From Siphonodentalium dalli (Eukaryota; Mollusca; Scaphopoda; Gadilida; Siphonodentaliidae), in NCBI GenBank assembly GCA_032622095.1, contig CP136068.1, positions 181,786,796 to 181,850,795 on the forward strand: a stretch of 64,000 bases of DNA, read 5' to 3'. How positions within the stretch are numbered: position 1 is the stretch's first letter; each line of letters starts with the position of its first letter. Positions 21,872 through 33,839 of the stretch are shown piece by piece. Under the pieces are notes generated by a model that worked only from the letters and a program-made list of their open reading frames with translations, was not told the origin of the DNA and did no database searches. Both the position numbers and the translations under genes were made by a program.

Positions 21872-23005
21872 AGTTGTCCGATAGTACATAAAATAGTAAT
21901 TATTGTTAAATGTGTTCCCGGATCTAGGATACACTTCCTTTCCTCAGTGATTGTAATGATAGGGTTAATTGTATAGATGAGCACAAGGCGTCGAGATGTA
22001 AATGATACAGTATAAGAACAAAAGCATAATTAGAAAGATCATATTCTTAAATGGTTACGGCTGGTAGCAACCATTGTATAAGTGAGGAAGGATCAAACCA
22101 GTATCATTCTATAGTAAAACAATAGTATGATACACGTCATAGACAAGGGTGTCATGGTATATCAGACCTTGTTTGGACGCATGATACACCATACGTTGGA
22201 ATAACTACTCGTGTCGAGAAATACAGAGACACCCCCGCTTTGACCGCCGATCCAACAACTCCTCTGTGCATCTACATATGCTATGCTTATCGACAGAGAC
22301 TTACTTAAGAATATAGATGTTATCGAATCTCCTGGACTCTGTATTGTTCAAGTACGCGGCCACACTCCATGTGTTGATTTTTCGGGTCGCGTTCGCGATT
22401 ATAGATCCTAAATCCAACTGTCTTATGTACACGCGGATTTACCCAATTTTTAGTTTACAATACTTGCAAACTTTTTACTGGGGGGGGGGGGGGGGGGGGT
22501 CTGTCCGATAATACACAAGATAGTAGTTATTGTTATGTGTGTTCCCTGATCTAGGATACACTTTCTTTCCCCAGTGATTGTAAATATAGGGTTAATTGTA
22601 TAGATAAGCACAGCACGTCGAGATGTAAACGATATAGTATAAGAACACACAGGCATAATTAACAACATCATATTCTTAATATGTTATGACTGATAGCAAC
22701 CGTTGTATAAGTGCGGGAGTATCAAACCAGTGTCATTATATAGTAAACAATAGTATGATACACGTCATAGACAAGGGTATCATGGTATCTCAGACCTTAT
22801 TTGGACGAATGATACACCATACGTTGGAATAACTACTCGTGTCGAGAAATACAGAGACACCCCCGCTTTGACCGCCAATCCACCAACTCCTCTGTTCATC
22901 TACCTATATGCTGTTCTTATCGACAGAGACTTACTTAAGAATATAACAGTTATCGAATCTTCCTGGACTCTTTATTGTTCCCGAACGCGGCACTCTACCT
23001 TCACC
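21872..23005 (+). repeat. Tandem pair of ~490-bp direct repeats
   Basis: Copy 1 (about 21872-22370) and copy 2 (about 22500-23005) match over nearly their whole length with scattered changes. Shared landmarks are TGTCCGATA, GATCTAGGATACACTT, GTATGATACACGTCATAGAC, CACCATACGTTGGAATAACT and CGACAGAGACTTACTTAAGA. A short spacer with a 20-G tract separates them. No coding frame is conserved between the copies. Confidence 0.85.
22480..22499 (+). repeat. 20-G homopolymer
   Basis: An uninterrupted run of twenty G lies at the left edge of the second direct repeat. It could form a G-quadruplex and is also a likely place for length errors. Confidence 0.9.
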
Positions 23006-23059
23006 ACTGGAGATTACGGGACACAGTCATCGTGTGACATTTACATCATCACACATATG

Positions 23060-23665
23060 TGAGAGATATAGGGAGATGCATGGAGTGAGAGAGATAAAAC
23101 GATTGAAATATGTTGAGAGTGACATACAGCTAAGACAGAGAGGGAGATAAGTATGTAGGGAAATACCAGAGAGAGGGAGAGCGTGAGAGAAAGGGAATGA
23201 GCTATGGCTATTTAAAAATCGATATAGCTTTAGTCATCTGTAGTTACTTGAGAGAGAAAGACAGACAGAAAGGGAATTATCGCGAGATATATAGGGAGAT
23301 ATATTTACTCGCCTGTAGTTACTTGGCTTCAGAAAGACGCAGAGAGAGGGGGTATATGATGAGATATAGGGAGATATATGTACTCACATGTAATTACGTG
23401 GGTTGAGAGAGAGAGAGGAGGGAGAGAGGGGGTATATTAAGGTGAGATAGACTACTCACGTATAGTTACTTGGCTTGAGAGACAGAGGAAGGGAGAGCAT
23501 TAGCGAGAGGGGTATGGGAATATTGGGATATAGATTTACACACCTGTTGTTACATGACTTGAGAGACCGGGAACGAGGGTGCGAGATACGGTTAGATATA
23601 GGGAAACACATTTACTCGCCTGTAGTTACCTGCCTCGTCGGGGTGGCGAGACGGGGCGAGCGAGA

Positions 23666-23719
<54 letters not shown>

Positions 23720-23880
23720 GAGACATGATGAGGGAGGGTAGAAGATATGGTGAGATATATATGGAGATATATTTACATGTAGTTACTTGGCTTGAGAGAG
23801 AGAGGGAGAGAGATGGGGGATATATGAAGAGCGATATATGGATATAGATGTATTTACTCACCTGTAGTTACTCGGCTCGT
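23060..23880 (+). repeat. GA-rich array with ~80-bp degenerate period
   Basis: Purine-rich sequence in which GAGATATAGGGAGATAT and (T)TTACTCGCCTGTAGTTACTT recur about seven times, joined by GA-rich linkers. A perfect (GA)n lies at about 23670-23717. Open frames on both strands reflect low complexity. Confidence 0.8.
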
Positions 23881-24599
23881 TGGGATGTGACTGCAGCTGA
23901 GTAACAACAATCCGTAATATGTGTAGCATGAAGACGAGATTTATCTGCAAAATGAATTTAATACTTTAGTGTAGATTGTGCCCCTACAGTACCATCTCCC
24001 CATGTTTACTGAGACGCCATACTTCAGCCTAAGCAACTATATTTATATCTAGTCATCAACAGGTCATATTAGTCAGATAATATTCACCATTTCCTGAGCA
24101 TAACCATCATCAAGTTTACATGATAAATAAAGCGTAAGCTCAACTTCAAAATAACAAGATATCGGACAATTAATAATTGGCAATCCAGAAATGAAACATT
24201 GTCCACAATCTATATACCAATACAGCAGGGATAAAGGACGATTTTATGACATTTTTTCGATGTAGCATACTGTTCTTATGGACTTCATTGTTTATCAATA
24301 CGCGCAAACCCAGCAATGTCCACGTGTATTTGACATGCTTATTAACTCGACAGACGTATTTATAAACCGCATGCACGTATTTGTTATAATGTGTATTAAC
24401 TGAAATTGTTCAGTTATTATGTATACTGTTGTATTCATAGTCTTCGTTTAGCTGGTAATCGGGTGCCCATTTTAACCGATGTTCAACAACGGGTCTAATA
24501 TATACGCAGCTGTTATAGCATCAATTGTTCAAATTTCGATGTATTAGCTATTATTATCCATCCCTTAACTAACACCATTTCCGATTGGCAAAAGCCGCC
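23881..24599. other. Non-coding stretch, no gene seen
   Basis: AT-rich unique sequence with no recognised repeat or convincing frame. Confidence 0.4.
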
Positions 24600-25085
24600 A
24601 CGTGATATTCCTGAAAAAAGTCATATTGGACTCCCGAAAATCATATTGGACTCCCGACTGTACAATATGACTTTTCATATTGGCCTCCGTGACGTCACGA
24701 ATTAACTCTATTGCGAAATGAATCGGTGCAATTGTGATGCGCGCGCAACATTGATGGGTTTTAGCAGACGTTTCACTTCCGGATTGAGTTTTTTCTCACT
24801 TCCGTGTTTACTTTTCCAAATCATGCTTTAAGAATTAAGTGCCGACAAATACCAAAAATAACCACAAAAGTTTTATTTCCAAAATTTGGATAAACATACA
24901 GATGGATACTAAAAATGTCATTATACAATGTTGTGTACAGTATGAGTTTTTCTTGTACTCGTCCAGGTTGTCGTGAATAGTCATATCGGACTCGACACTG
25001 ACTTTTCACCACAACCTGAACTCGTGCAAGAAAAACACATACTGTACACAACATTGTATAATAACTTTATAAAATGACATGTGAT
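24600..25085. mobile_element. Hairpin element with ATTATACAATG arms
   Basis: The strong hairpin is at about 24914-25080. ATTATACAATGTTGTGTACA then GTATGAGTTTTTCTTG pairs with its inverse ending at 25062, with a loop of about 45 bp. Upstream, AGTCATATTGGACTC occurs at 24629 and 24649 in variants and again in the loop (AGTCATATCGGACTC, 24986). That suggests the upstream 300 bp belongs to the same element. Confidence 0.65.
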
Positions 25086-25307
25086 ATGATGTAATTCAGT
25101 TTCATTAACCCTGATGTGTTGAAGTTATGGATATTAGACAAATGTATGAAAATGTTCTCTCGCACCCACTATCTCTACCTATATATATCATCATATCTCC
25201 CCTCTAAAGGGCCCATCTGGTATTGGGGATACGGCTTTGTAAGCACACATAGTATTGTTATAGTGCTGTGAAATAACCATGACTTGTATTCTATATTTTC
25301 TTAACGC

Positions 25308-25845
25308 ATGATTCACCCTTCTCTGTTAACCGGTACTCATGATTCACCCCTCTCTCTGTTAACCAGTACTCAAGATCCACCCTTCTCTGTTAACCGGTAC
25401 GCATGATTCACCCTTCTCTGTTAACCGGTACGCATGATTCACCCCTCTCTGTTAACCAGTACGCATGATTCACCCTTTTCTGTTAACCGGTACGCTTGAT
25501 TCACCTTTCTCTGTTAACCGGTACGCATGATTCACCCTTCTCTGTTAACTGGTACGCATGATTCATCCTTCTCTGTTAACCGGTATACGCATGATTCACC
25601 CTTCTATGTTAACCGGTACGCATGATTCACCTCTCTATGTTAACCGGTACGCGTGATTCACCCTTCTCTGTTAACCGGTACGCACGATTCACCCTTCTCT
25701 GTTAACCGGTACGCATGATTCACCCTTCGCTGTTAACTGGTACGCATGATTCATCCTTCTCTGTTAACTGGTACGCTTGATTCATCCTTCTCTGTTAACT
25801 GGTACGCATGATTCATCCTTCTCTGTTGACTGGTATTCAGGATTA
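25308..25845 (+). repeat. Minisatellite, 31-bp unit, 17 copies
   Basis: The unit is GTTAACCGGTACGCATGATT followed by CACCCTTCTCT. Seventeen copies were counted from the GTTAAC/GTTGAC landmark. The GTTAACCGGT variant alternates with GTTAACTGGT, which dominates at the right end. Confidence 0.9.
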
Positions 25846-26308
25846 ATGTGAGAAGTGGGTGACACCATCATATATGCATGTACTTACCACAATACAGCAG
25901 AGGTTGGGTGTGTACACAATCCACTCGAATCCACCAATGGGGTTTACCCAACACCTGCAAAAAGAGTCGGAGTCAAACGATACTAAACTGTCAACAATGA
26001 AGACCAACAGCGGTAAGCTGGAGTCATAAATTAATTTTCATTATAATTAACATGTTGTTTGCATTTTTCATAGAGCACAAAAGTGCATTTTGGGCTAATC
26101 CATGGATCAAATTAATTCATTTATTGCATATATCCTGTTGAGTATAAAAGGAGATGGTCCCATAAATGGACCCATAAATGTACCACTTTACATGTTGGCA
26201 TATTTTATATCTATATTGTTACCCATGTTGGATCACGCTGATAACATCACTAAACCATACTACAGTCCGTTCCTTTATAGACAACTACCATCATCTATCC
26301 TCATGTTA
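25846..26308. other. Unique stretch, no gene seen
   Basis: No repeat or protein-like frame apart from the TTA at 26306-26308, which is the left copy of the target duplication of the next element. Confidence 0.4.
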
Positions 26309-27289
26309 TAGACCGGCCCCAGATGAGGGTAGTGTCACACGAAAGGGTAGAACTATTGACGCCAATCTCCAATTATCCTTGCCCCATGGGGGTTCCAAAA
26401 CACTGAGGTATCCAGGGCGGAGCAGGTGGAAAATATATTTTGTTGACCTTTTTTGTGTTTTTGACCTGCAAATTTCAGTATAATCAGGAATACCAATAAA
26501 ATAACACAAATGTTAAATTAAATGTACTTGAATATCATATAGTTATTCTATCTGTGTTGCTTAACATTTATAACATGCAAAAAGTTATATTTTCCAACAA
26601 TTTTTGTGAAAAATTCACGAAAATGCCAAAAGAAATGCATAAATTGCAGTGCTTTTCAAAAAAGTTTTCCAGAAGATTTCCTATAAAATTTTCATTTTTT
26701 GGTATAAAGCTCTTAGTTGTGCATCAAAATTTTCAGCATTATATACCTGATTTTTAATATCAACTTCAGCAGCAATGATTTCCAACAAGCCGAGATATTT
26801 CCAAAAACTTAACCCACCCCCTTAAAACTGATTTTCTATCTGAAAATACCTGTCAAGTCAGAATAGCCCGTTTTCATTCCATTTTGTTAACCAATTCAGA
26901 GTCTTATCATATATAATGGAATTAGCATGTATCTGAGGAGGTTTACGTTATGGTAGAGTCTATTTTTGTTTAAATTTTGATTTTTTGGGGGTAAATTAGC
27001 TAAAAATTTTGATTATTTTTAAGTGAAAAATTTCTGAAAATTTCCCATGACTTTGTCGTTTTTACGGATACAGCTGCACAACATGCACCACAATGAGCAT
27101 AAATTCCTCCCCAATATCAGACATGAAATGCTATCATCATGTACCCGACCAGAATTAAGAAATAAAGTAAAACTTAAGCCTACCCCAAGATAGTGTTCTC
27201 AATGCTTTCAATTTTATGCTATACTAAACTCGAAAGGTCGTTCATACTAGTTGATATAATTCATATAATAAATTGCAATAGTTCTGCCC

Positions 27290-27760
27290 ACGGATTATGC
27301 AATCTCATCTTCACTGTCACTGTCAATTTCATCAAATGCGATGGTAAGAGTCAATATAATTTATGTGCAACATCTTACAACTCAGGCTGCCTATCAGCCG
27401 TCCATCCATGAAGTGCTACACCGGGAGTGGTTGATTTGGCAACGGTTGCAAGTCTCCACTGTTTTGCTATCATGTTGGCTCGTTTTGAGTGTATAATTAA
27501 AGATTCCTCACATGATAGAAGTGCAGAAAGATCAAGTACATACTACTGATTCTCGAACTTCTGCTGGAACATTATCCGCCTAGATTGATTCACTTTTCTC
27601 GAAAGTTGAACATAAGGCACATGCTAACTCCTCGAGTGTAGTAAGAGTGTCACTGTCCAAAATCCAATTCGTTCCTAAATAAGCCATGACTTCCATATAT
27701 TTTGATCATCTTTCCAGCGAAGGAATGTGAAGGAATGGAACCCTGGATAAGTGCATTCTC
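27290..27760 (-). pseudogene. Decayed coding remnant, left-arm copy
   Basis: Read on the minus strand this matches the right-arm remnant: a block corresponding to MAYLGTNW, then LSCEESLIIHSKRANMI-like and STTPGVALHGWTADRQ-like stretches. It ends with the acidic tail DEIDSDSEDEIA and a stop near 27307. It carries stops and a deletion of about 45 bp relative to the right-arm copy, so it is dead. Function is unknown. Confidence 0.5.
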
Positions 27761-27949
27761 CTGTATATTTGAAATCTCGATATCACTGACTTGAATCACC
27801 TGCCCATTAGCATAAAAATTGATTAACTATGATCAGGGGAAAAACATTTAACGTTTCCTCCATCGTGCATAAACGCCATCAAGATGGATAACTCTCTGAC
27901 ATGACCTCTCTATTGATTAATATATCGTTGAGTTATTGTGGAAAGCAAA

Positions 27950-29490
27950 TTAGCAACCCAAGATACACATGTACAATCAACCCAGTAACATACAGTTACT
28001 ATTTATATACACATAAACACAATACAAATGTCAAGATAGTCACCCACTCTATACACATACACCTGACCCATGACCATATAGTCAATCCCTGTATACCTAT
28101 TCACCACTTTCCTGATCATAAGTCAATCATTGTATACCTATTCATCTCACCATTGGCCATACGGTCACTCCCTGTATTCCTATTCGCCATGGACAAAATA
28201 GCCATTCAAGACAAACATATACACCCAATCTATGGCCATAGAGTTACTCCATGTATATATATGCATCTCACCATTGGCCATATAGCCACTTGCTTTATAT
28301 ACGTATCCCTCACCCATGACCATATATATTCACACTCGTGTATACCTGTACAATCCACACATGCTCATGCAGGCACTAGGTATACGCATACACCTGCTCC
28401 ATGACCATATAGCCACCCCCTGTGTACCTATTCAACACATTCATGATCATACAGTCAATCATTGTATACCTATATATATTCACCTCACCGTTGGTCATAC
28501 ATCACTCACTGTATACATGTTCACCAAACCCATGGCAAAATAGCCACGCAAGATATACATATACCCACAACCATGACCATATAATGACTCCAGGTAAACA
28601 TATGCACCTCACTAATGGTGATATAGCCACTCACTTTATACACATACCTCTCCATGACCATACAGCAACTCTTGTGTATACCCGTATACCATACACATGA
28701 CCATACAGCTACACCAGGTAAACTCCTACACCTGACCCATGACCATATAGTCACTCCCTGTATACCTATTCACCGCAGTCATGATCATTCAGTCACTCCT
28801 TGTATACCTGTTCACATCACCATTGGCCATACAGTCACTCCCTGAAAACATATTCACCTCACTATTGGCCATAGACTCACTCACTATACATATTTGCCAT
28901 GGCAATAGCCATATAGTCACTCGATATATACATATACACATCCACACATGACCATCCACACGCTCGTCAATGAACATTCAGCACATATCAGTTACACATA
29001 TACACATTATGACTACTGCCATTCCATGTACACCTATACGCATTACACATAGCTGCACATCTATTTATCCATTCACCCCACCATGATCATACAGACAACA
29101 CATGTATACATATACACCTACCTGTGACAATACATCCACACAATGTACACATGTACATCCCACCCATGACCATACAGTCACTCCATATATACATAAAAAC
29201 ACATATGACCATGTTAGTACATGTACTCTCGTTATTTACATAAACCACAACAATGTCCATTGAGCCACATTGTGTACACCTGTACTGGGTAGTCATTACC
29301 ATACAACCATACAGTCACTCCCTGTATACATATTCACCTCACACATGACCATACACTCACTCCTTGCATACCTATACATCTCACCATGGCCACCCCATGC
29401 ATGACGATATAGCTAACCATGTACAGCTATTCGCATCATTCATGACCATACAATAACTCCCATTATACATATTAACCTCACCTATGACCA
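27950..29490 (+). repeat. Degenerate minisatellite, ~42-bp unit
   Basis: The unit approximates CTCACCATTGGCCATACAGT, CACTCCCTGTATACCTATTC, AC. Variants replace ATTGGCCATA with CATGACCATA. Roughly 35 units fit the span. Because 42 is a multiple of three, long frames appear on both strands (up to 167 codons); their repetitive translation argues against a real gene. The array occupies the centre of the 5.4-kb inverted-repeat element. Confidence 0.8.
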
Positions 29491-30179
29491 CACGGTAACT
29501 CCCTGGTTGCCATGTTGACCTCCAACCTGTATCATGTTGATCAATTTTTATCCTAATAGGCCAGAATAGCCACAGATTATGATTCAGTTCAGTTCCATTT
29601 CCAAGTTCTGCCCGTTTATTAAAAAAAATATAGCCAGTATCCAAAAAGAGGTTCTCCGGGAGGGGGGGGGGGGATACGGCAACTTTAAAATTAATTTGTT
29701 ATGCCCCATAAGGAAATGAGACAACCAGAATAGAACATTTAGTTGTCAGTTGATTAGCTAACATGTAAAATAACGAAGTGAGTCACAATTTGCTACATTT
29801 TCGGAAACGCAGAGAATATATGTGAAAAATGGTTGCCATTTTGGAAGCCATTTTGAGTAATTTGGTTTATAAACACATTAGTGTGGCACATTTAAGGTAG
29901 ATCAAAATAATAAACACCTTTCATACCAAACATAGTTACATTTGACTTGAATTTTTTTTGCCATTTTTTATATCAAGTTTGTGAGAGAAAAATCCAATAC
30001 TTCTGGTAATGTCAGTGGTGACAATAGTAAAAATTAACTAAGGTGCATCAGACATGTTAGTGTTCAATGTATAGAAGGCAGAATAGCCAATTTTATACAT
30101 CAACCACAACTTATAAGCGATTGCGGGACACGCTGGGTCAATATCTACCATTTCCATATTTTGGCAGCCAAATATACAG

Positions 30180-30722
30180 AAGAGTGCAGATGTTAGGTTC
30201 CATTCCTTCACAGATAATAATTACCTTTCATCGTTGTTCCGAAAAGGAAAAAAACACGTCTGGAAGTTGCTGGAAAGACCATCAAGATATATGGCAGTCA
30301 TGGCTTATTTAGGAACGAATTGGGATTTGGACAGTGACACGCTTAATACAATCAAGGAGTTAACATGTGCCTTATACATGTATGGTCTAAATTCGAGAAA
30401 ACTGAATTAAGCTAGGTGGGTAAAGTTCCAGCAGAAGTTCGAGAATCAGCAAAAGGTAGTTGATCCTTCTGCACTTCCACCATGTGAGGAATCTTTAATT
30501 CTACACTCAAAACAGGCCAACATGATAGAAAAACAGTGGAGACTTGCAACCATTGCCAAATCAACCACTCCCGGTGTAGCACTTCATAGATGGACGGCCG
30601 ATAGGCAGTCTGAGTTGTTTGAACCATTCTTTCCCGTAAGATGTTACACATAAATTCCATTGACTGATACCATCACATTTGATGAAATTGACAGTGATAG
30701 TGAAGATGAGATTACATAATCC
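30180..30722 (+). pseudogene. Decayed coding remnant, right-arm copy
   Basis: With one frameshift near 30240 and an in-frame stop near 30405 the strand reads as protein. It has an RKGKK-type start, MAVMAYLGTNWDLDSDTLNT, then ARWVKFQQKFENQQKV, LPPCEESLILHSKQANMIEK and STTPGVALHRWTADRQSELF, and after a break an acidic tail DEIDSDSEDEIT and a stop at about 30717-30719. The order WD...L, LPPC, H..RAN, P...G..W recalls a multicopy uncharacterised protein of invertebrate genomes, as I remember it. It is a broken fragment probably carried by the transposon, and its enzyme activity is unknown. Confidence 0.55.
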
Positions 30723-31710
30723 GTGGGCAGAACTATTGCGATTTATGATATGAATTGTATCAACTAGTATGAACGACCTTTCGAGTTTAGTATAGCATAA
30801 AATTGAAAGCTTTGAGAATACTATCTTGGGCTAGGGATAAGTTTTACTTTCTTTCTTAATTCTGGTCTGGTACATGATTATAGCATTTCATGTCTGATAT
30901 TGGGGAAGAATTTATGCTTATTGTGGTGCATGCTGTGCAGCTGTATCCATAAAGCTGACAAAGTCATGGGAATTTTTCAAACATTTTTCACTTAAAAATA
31001 ATAAAGATTTTAGCTAATTTACCCCAAAAAAATCAAATATTTAAATAAAATAGACTCTATCATAACAAAAACCTTCTCAGATACATACTAATTCCATGAT
31101 ATATGATAAGACTCTGAATTGGTTAAAAAAAAGGAATGAAAACTGGCTATTCTGACTTAATAGGTATTTTCAGATAGAAAATCAGTTTTAGGGGGGATGG
31201 GTTAAGTTTTTGGAAATATCTCGGCTTGTTGGATATCATTGCTTGTGTTGTTGATATTAATAAATCAGGTATATAATGCTGAAAATTTTGATGCACCAAT
31301 GAGAGCTTTATACCAAAAAATTAAAATTTTATAGGAAATCTTCTGGAAAACTTTTTTGAAAAAGCACTGCAATTTATGCATTTTTTTTGGCATTTTCGTG
31401 AATTTTTCACAAAAATTGCTGGAAAATATAACTTTTTGCACATCATAAATGTTAAGCAACCCAGATAGAATAAGTATCTGATAGTCAAGTACATTTTATT
31501 TAACATTTGTCTTACTTTATTGGTTTTCCTGATTATACTGAAATTTGCAGATCAAAAACACCAAAAAGGTCACACAAATATATTTCCCACCTGCTCCGCC
31601 CTGGATACCTCAGTGTTTTGGAACCCCCATGGGGCAAGGATAATTGGAGATAGCGTCAAAATTTCTACCCTTTCGTGTGACACTACCCTCATCTTGGGGC
31701 CGGTCTATTA

Positions 31711-33424
31711 TCCCATATATTTAATTCTTATTTTGAATAAAATGGAGATGGTAATATTATTTTTTATTTGGGCCCGGTTGTCACTGGGTCGGGTCGATCT
31801 GTTCCGCTGTCGTTGGGTCTGATTGTTACGCTCCATTTGCGACATCAGCTCGCCATTTCATGTTGTTTAATTAAAACCATTGCAAATAAAATCCTAGATT
31901 ACCGTAGGATTTTCTTGAAAAAAATGAGCAGGGGAAGGATTTTTAAAAAATATTCTGTTCGCTATTCAGTGTTCAAGAAAAGCTCATCCCGATATACATA
32001 CATGTTTACATCGCTAATATTTGCACACATGTGCAAAAAGTGTAATATCTGTGAATCTATTGATTAATTATATCGCTATTGTCTTATTGTTTCAAATGAA
32101 CAAACACGTGGCCTTATAATGAAAGTGAACAAGTTATACAGATGTAGAGTACAGTCCCGTCCACATGTGTCGTTAACTCTCTTGATGTTAGGGTGGCAAT
32201 AATTGGACTGACATCTTTGGATATTTCGCCGCTTGAGAGCTGTACTGTTCTAAGCGCTAGTAATATACCAAGAACTGCAGACAGTACTATGATACTTATA
32301 CATAAACTAGTTTTTGATTGAAAGTCATTCATTAGGTTTCGTTGAGCAAGAAGTTTCCGTATGCGCGAGGTAAACACAATTAAAGTAACGGGTGACTACC
32401 GCATTGGGTAACATTTAGCACATATCGCGTAATATCAATGTCGAGACGGGGCGTCAACTCAAAACACCGCTGAATATAATAAAATTTACAGTGTACGCGC
32501 TAAGTACTGCTTGTGTGTTGTGCCCTTTGCGTATAGCCATAGCCTCCAATTGGATGCTATGAATGAGTCGACGTTGCTGTTATGTCGCATGTCATGCAGA
32601 TTGGTGAAATCTGCGCTTTTCACATTACTTTTCTGGGTTTTGTTACATATACCTCGTTAAATTTTAATCACAAGCATAATACACAACATTCGTACATCTT
32701 TCCGCTGATATATACATACAGGTAATGTACTAGTAAGCTACACATGTTATACAAAACATGTCACTATTCGCCCTCCGGCATTTTCCCTCCTAGGCTCCTA
32801 CGCGTCTGGCTTGATACCAAAACATCATTCCATTGGAGCAAGTATGCTTGTGCCATATAAATCGGAACAGCGCTTCACAATAACACATGTACTTACTGGG
32901 TATTTTCTGATAGAGCCCGTATTAGTGAGTACGCCATGATCGGGACGGCAGACACCACTGAAATGTAATATACAATAGCATGAGTTAGTTACGTTAGCAA
33001 AGCGTGAAGTGTGCATCGGATGGTGCATATTTTGCTCTTACATATTGAACGACACAGATGGGTTGAAGTTGTAATAATGTATTCTGAAATATGTACCATC
33101 TGCATTGTTTATACCAGTCTTGCTTAACCATGTGACATAAATGATTGTTGCGTTGTTTTATACAGCCATGCCAACGTTTGTGTTTTATTATGAGGTGGAC
33201 GATGGCAACATTTCAGTGAACCGAGAGGGGTGTGTATTTCACTATAAAGACACCGACCAAATCAGCCTCTACTGTAATAGATTTCGCAGAAATGATAAGA
33301 GTTATGCTATAATGTTGGATAACTAAAAATTTAGTAAATGCCAGCTATCCTAACTGACTTATCAACTGAAGTTTTTAAGAACGACGATCAAGATGAGCAT
33401 GTTGTTTCCAAATCAGTAACTACG
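31711..33424. other. Mostly unique stretch, weak exon candidates
   Basis: No repeat recognised. A 61-codon frame at 33141-33326 is preceded by a pyrimidine-rich stretch ending TTTTATACAG, which could be a splice acceptor before CCATGCC. The encoded MPTFVFYYEVDDGNISVN matches nothing I know. The other candidate is listed separately. Confidence 0.35.
32114..32377 (-). CDS. Possible membrane-protein exon (unconfirmed)
   Basis: The minus-strand frame has an internal ATG near 32329 (MNDFQSKTS) followed by a clear hydrophobic segment, LCISIIVLSAVLGILLAL, and a polar stretch RTVQLSSGEISKD. A GTCAGT directly after that stretch could be a splice donor. The basic region, single hydrophobic helix and L.S..EI pattern faintly recall the first transmembrane segment of glutamate-type carriers, but the following conserved block is absent. 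No partner exon was found. It could be chance. Confidence 0.18.
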   Translation of the reverse strand: MFTSRIRKLLAQRNLMNDFQSKTSLCISIIVLSAVLGILLALRTVQLSSGEISKDVSPIIATLTSRELTTHVDGTVLYICITCSLSL

Positions 33425-33585
33425 CTGAGAAGTATGGCATGTCGAATGTCCCGGGGCGCTGGTACGATCGTGTAATCAACTCCACATAGATCGAGGCGTT
33501 ACTAATACAATACAGTAATCCTAATGGCAACAAATACCTGCAGTCAGATGCTCGTAGCCCGTTTATATATAACCATGGGTATATG
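33425..33585. repeat. Copy of the 37.6-kb repeat plus inverse of 36.25 kb
   Basis: 33425-33520 (GCATGTCGAAT, CGCTGGTACGATCGTG, AATCAACTCCACATAG, CTAATACAATA) matches about 37635-37735. 33538-33585 (CAGTCAGATGCTCGTA, TATATAACCATGGGTATATG) is the inverse of 36245-36292. The pieces bracket the ladder of repeats between them. Confidence 0.55.
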
Positions 33586-33839
33586 CGAAAAATACACAAC
33601 GAAAACACACTCCACAGTTTGGATCGATAAGTCTTGCCCTGTGTATTTTGATGTTGAATATTTTGACAATCGGTCTTCCGTATCATTTCTACAACACAAT
33701 TATCGTCTTACTTGCAGCACGACTTTATCGTGTGATCGTCACGGAAGCGTTTTCTTTCAGAGTATGGTTAATACATTACCGCCGGTGGAGTGTATTCTCG
33801 GATAAGAAACAAATAGGCCTATGACGAGGGCAGAAACTA

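Larger units (their letters stand above)
26309..31707. mobile_element. 5.4-kb inverted-repeat element with long arms
   Basis: The ends are TAGACCGGCCCC and GGGGCCGGTCTA, flanked by TTA on both sides (26306-26308, 31708-31710). The left arm (26309 to about 27770) and right arm (about 30180 to 31707) are inverted copies, clearly related but diverged and with indels. Shared landmarks from the tip inward include AGTGTCACACGAAAGGGTAG, AAACTGATTTTCTATCTGAA and CTCATCTTCACT. Each arm contains the 3' end of the same coding sequence pointing outward. The centre holds a 42-bp minisatellite. A TTA duplication suits PIF/Harbinger or another 3-bp class, but no transposase was recognised. Confidence 0.7.

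Noticed and set aside
23475-23861. Frames on both strands in the GA-rich region
   Set aside because: Low-complexity GA/CT sequence gives long runs of Arg-Glu or Ser-Leu codons on either strand.
27901-28404. A 167-codon plus-strand frame rich in His, Thr and Ile
   Set aside because: It follows the 42-bp array, whose length is a multiple of three; the minus strand is also open in places and the translation is purely periodic.
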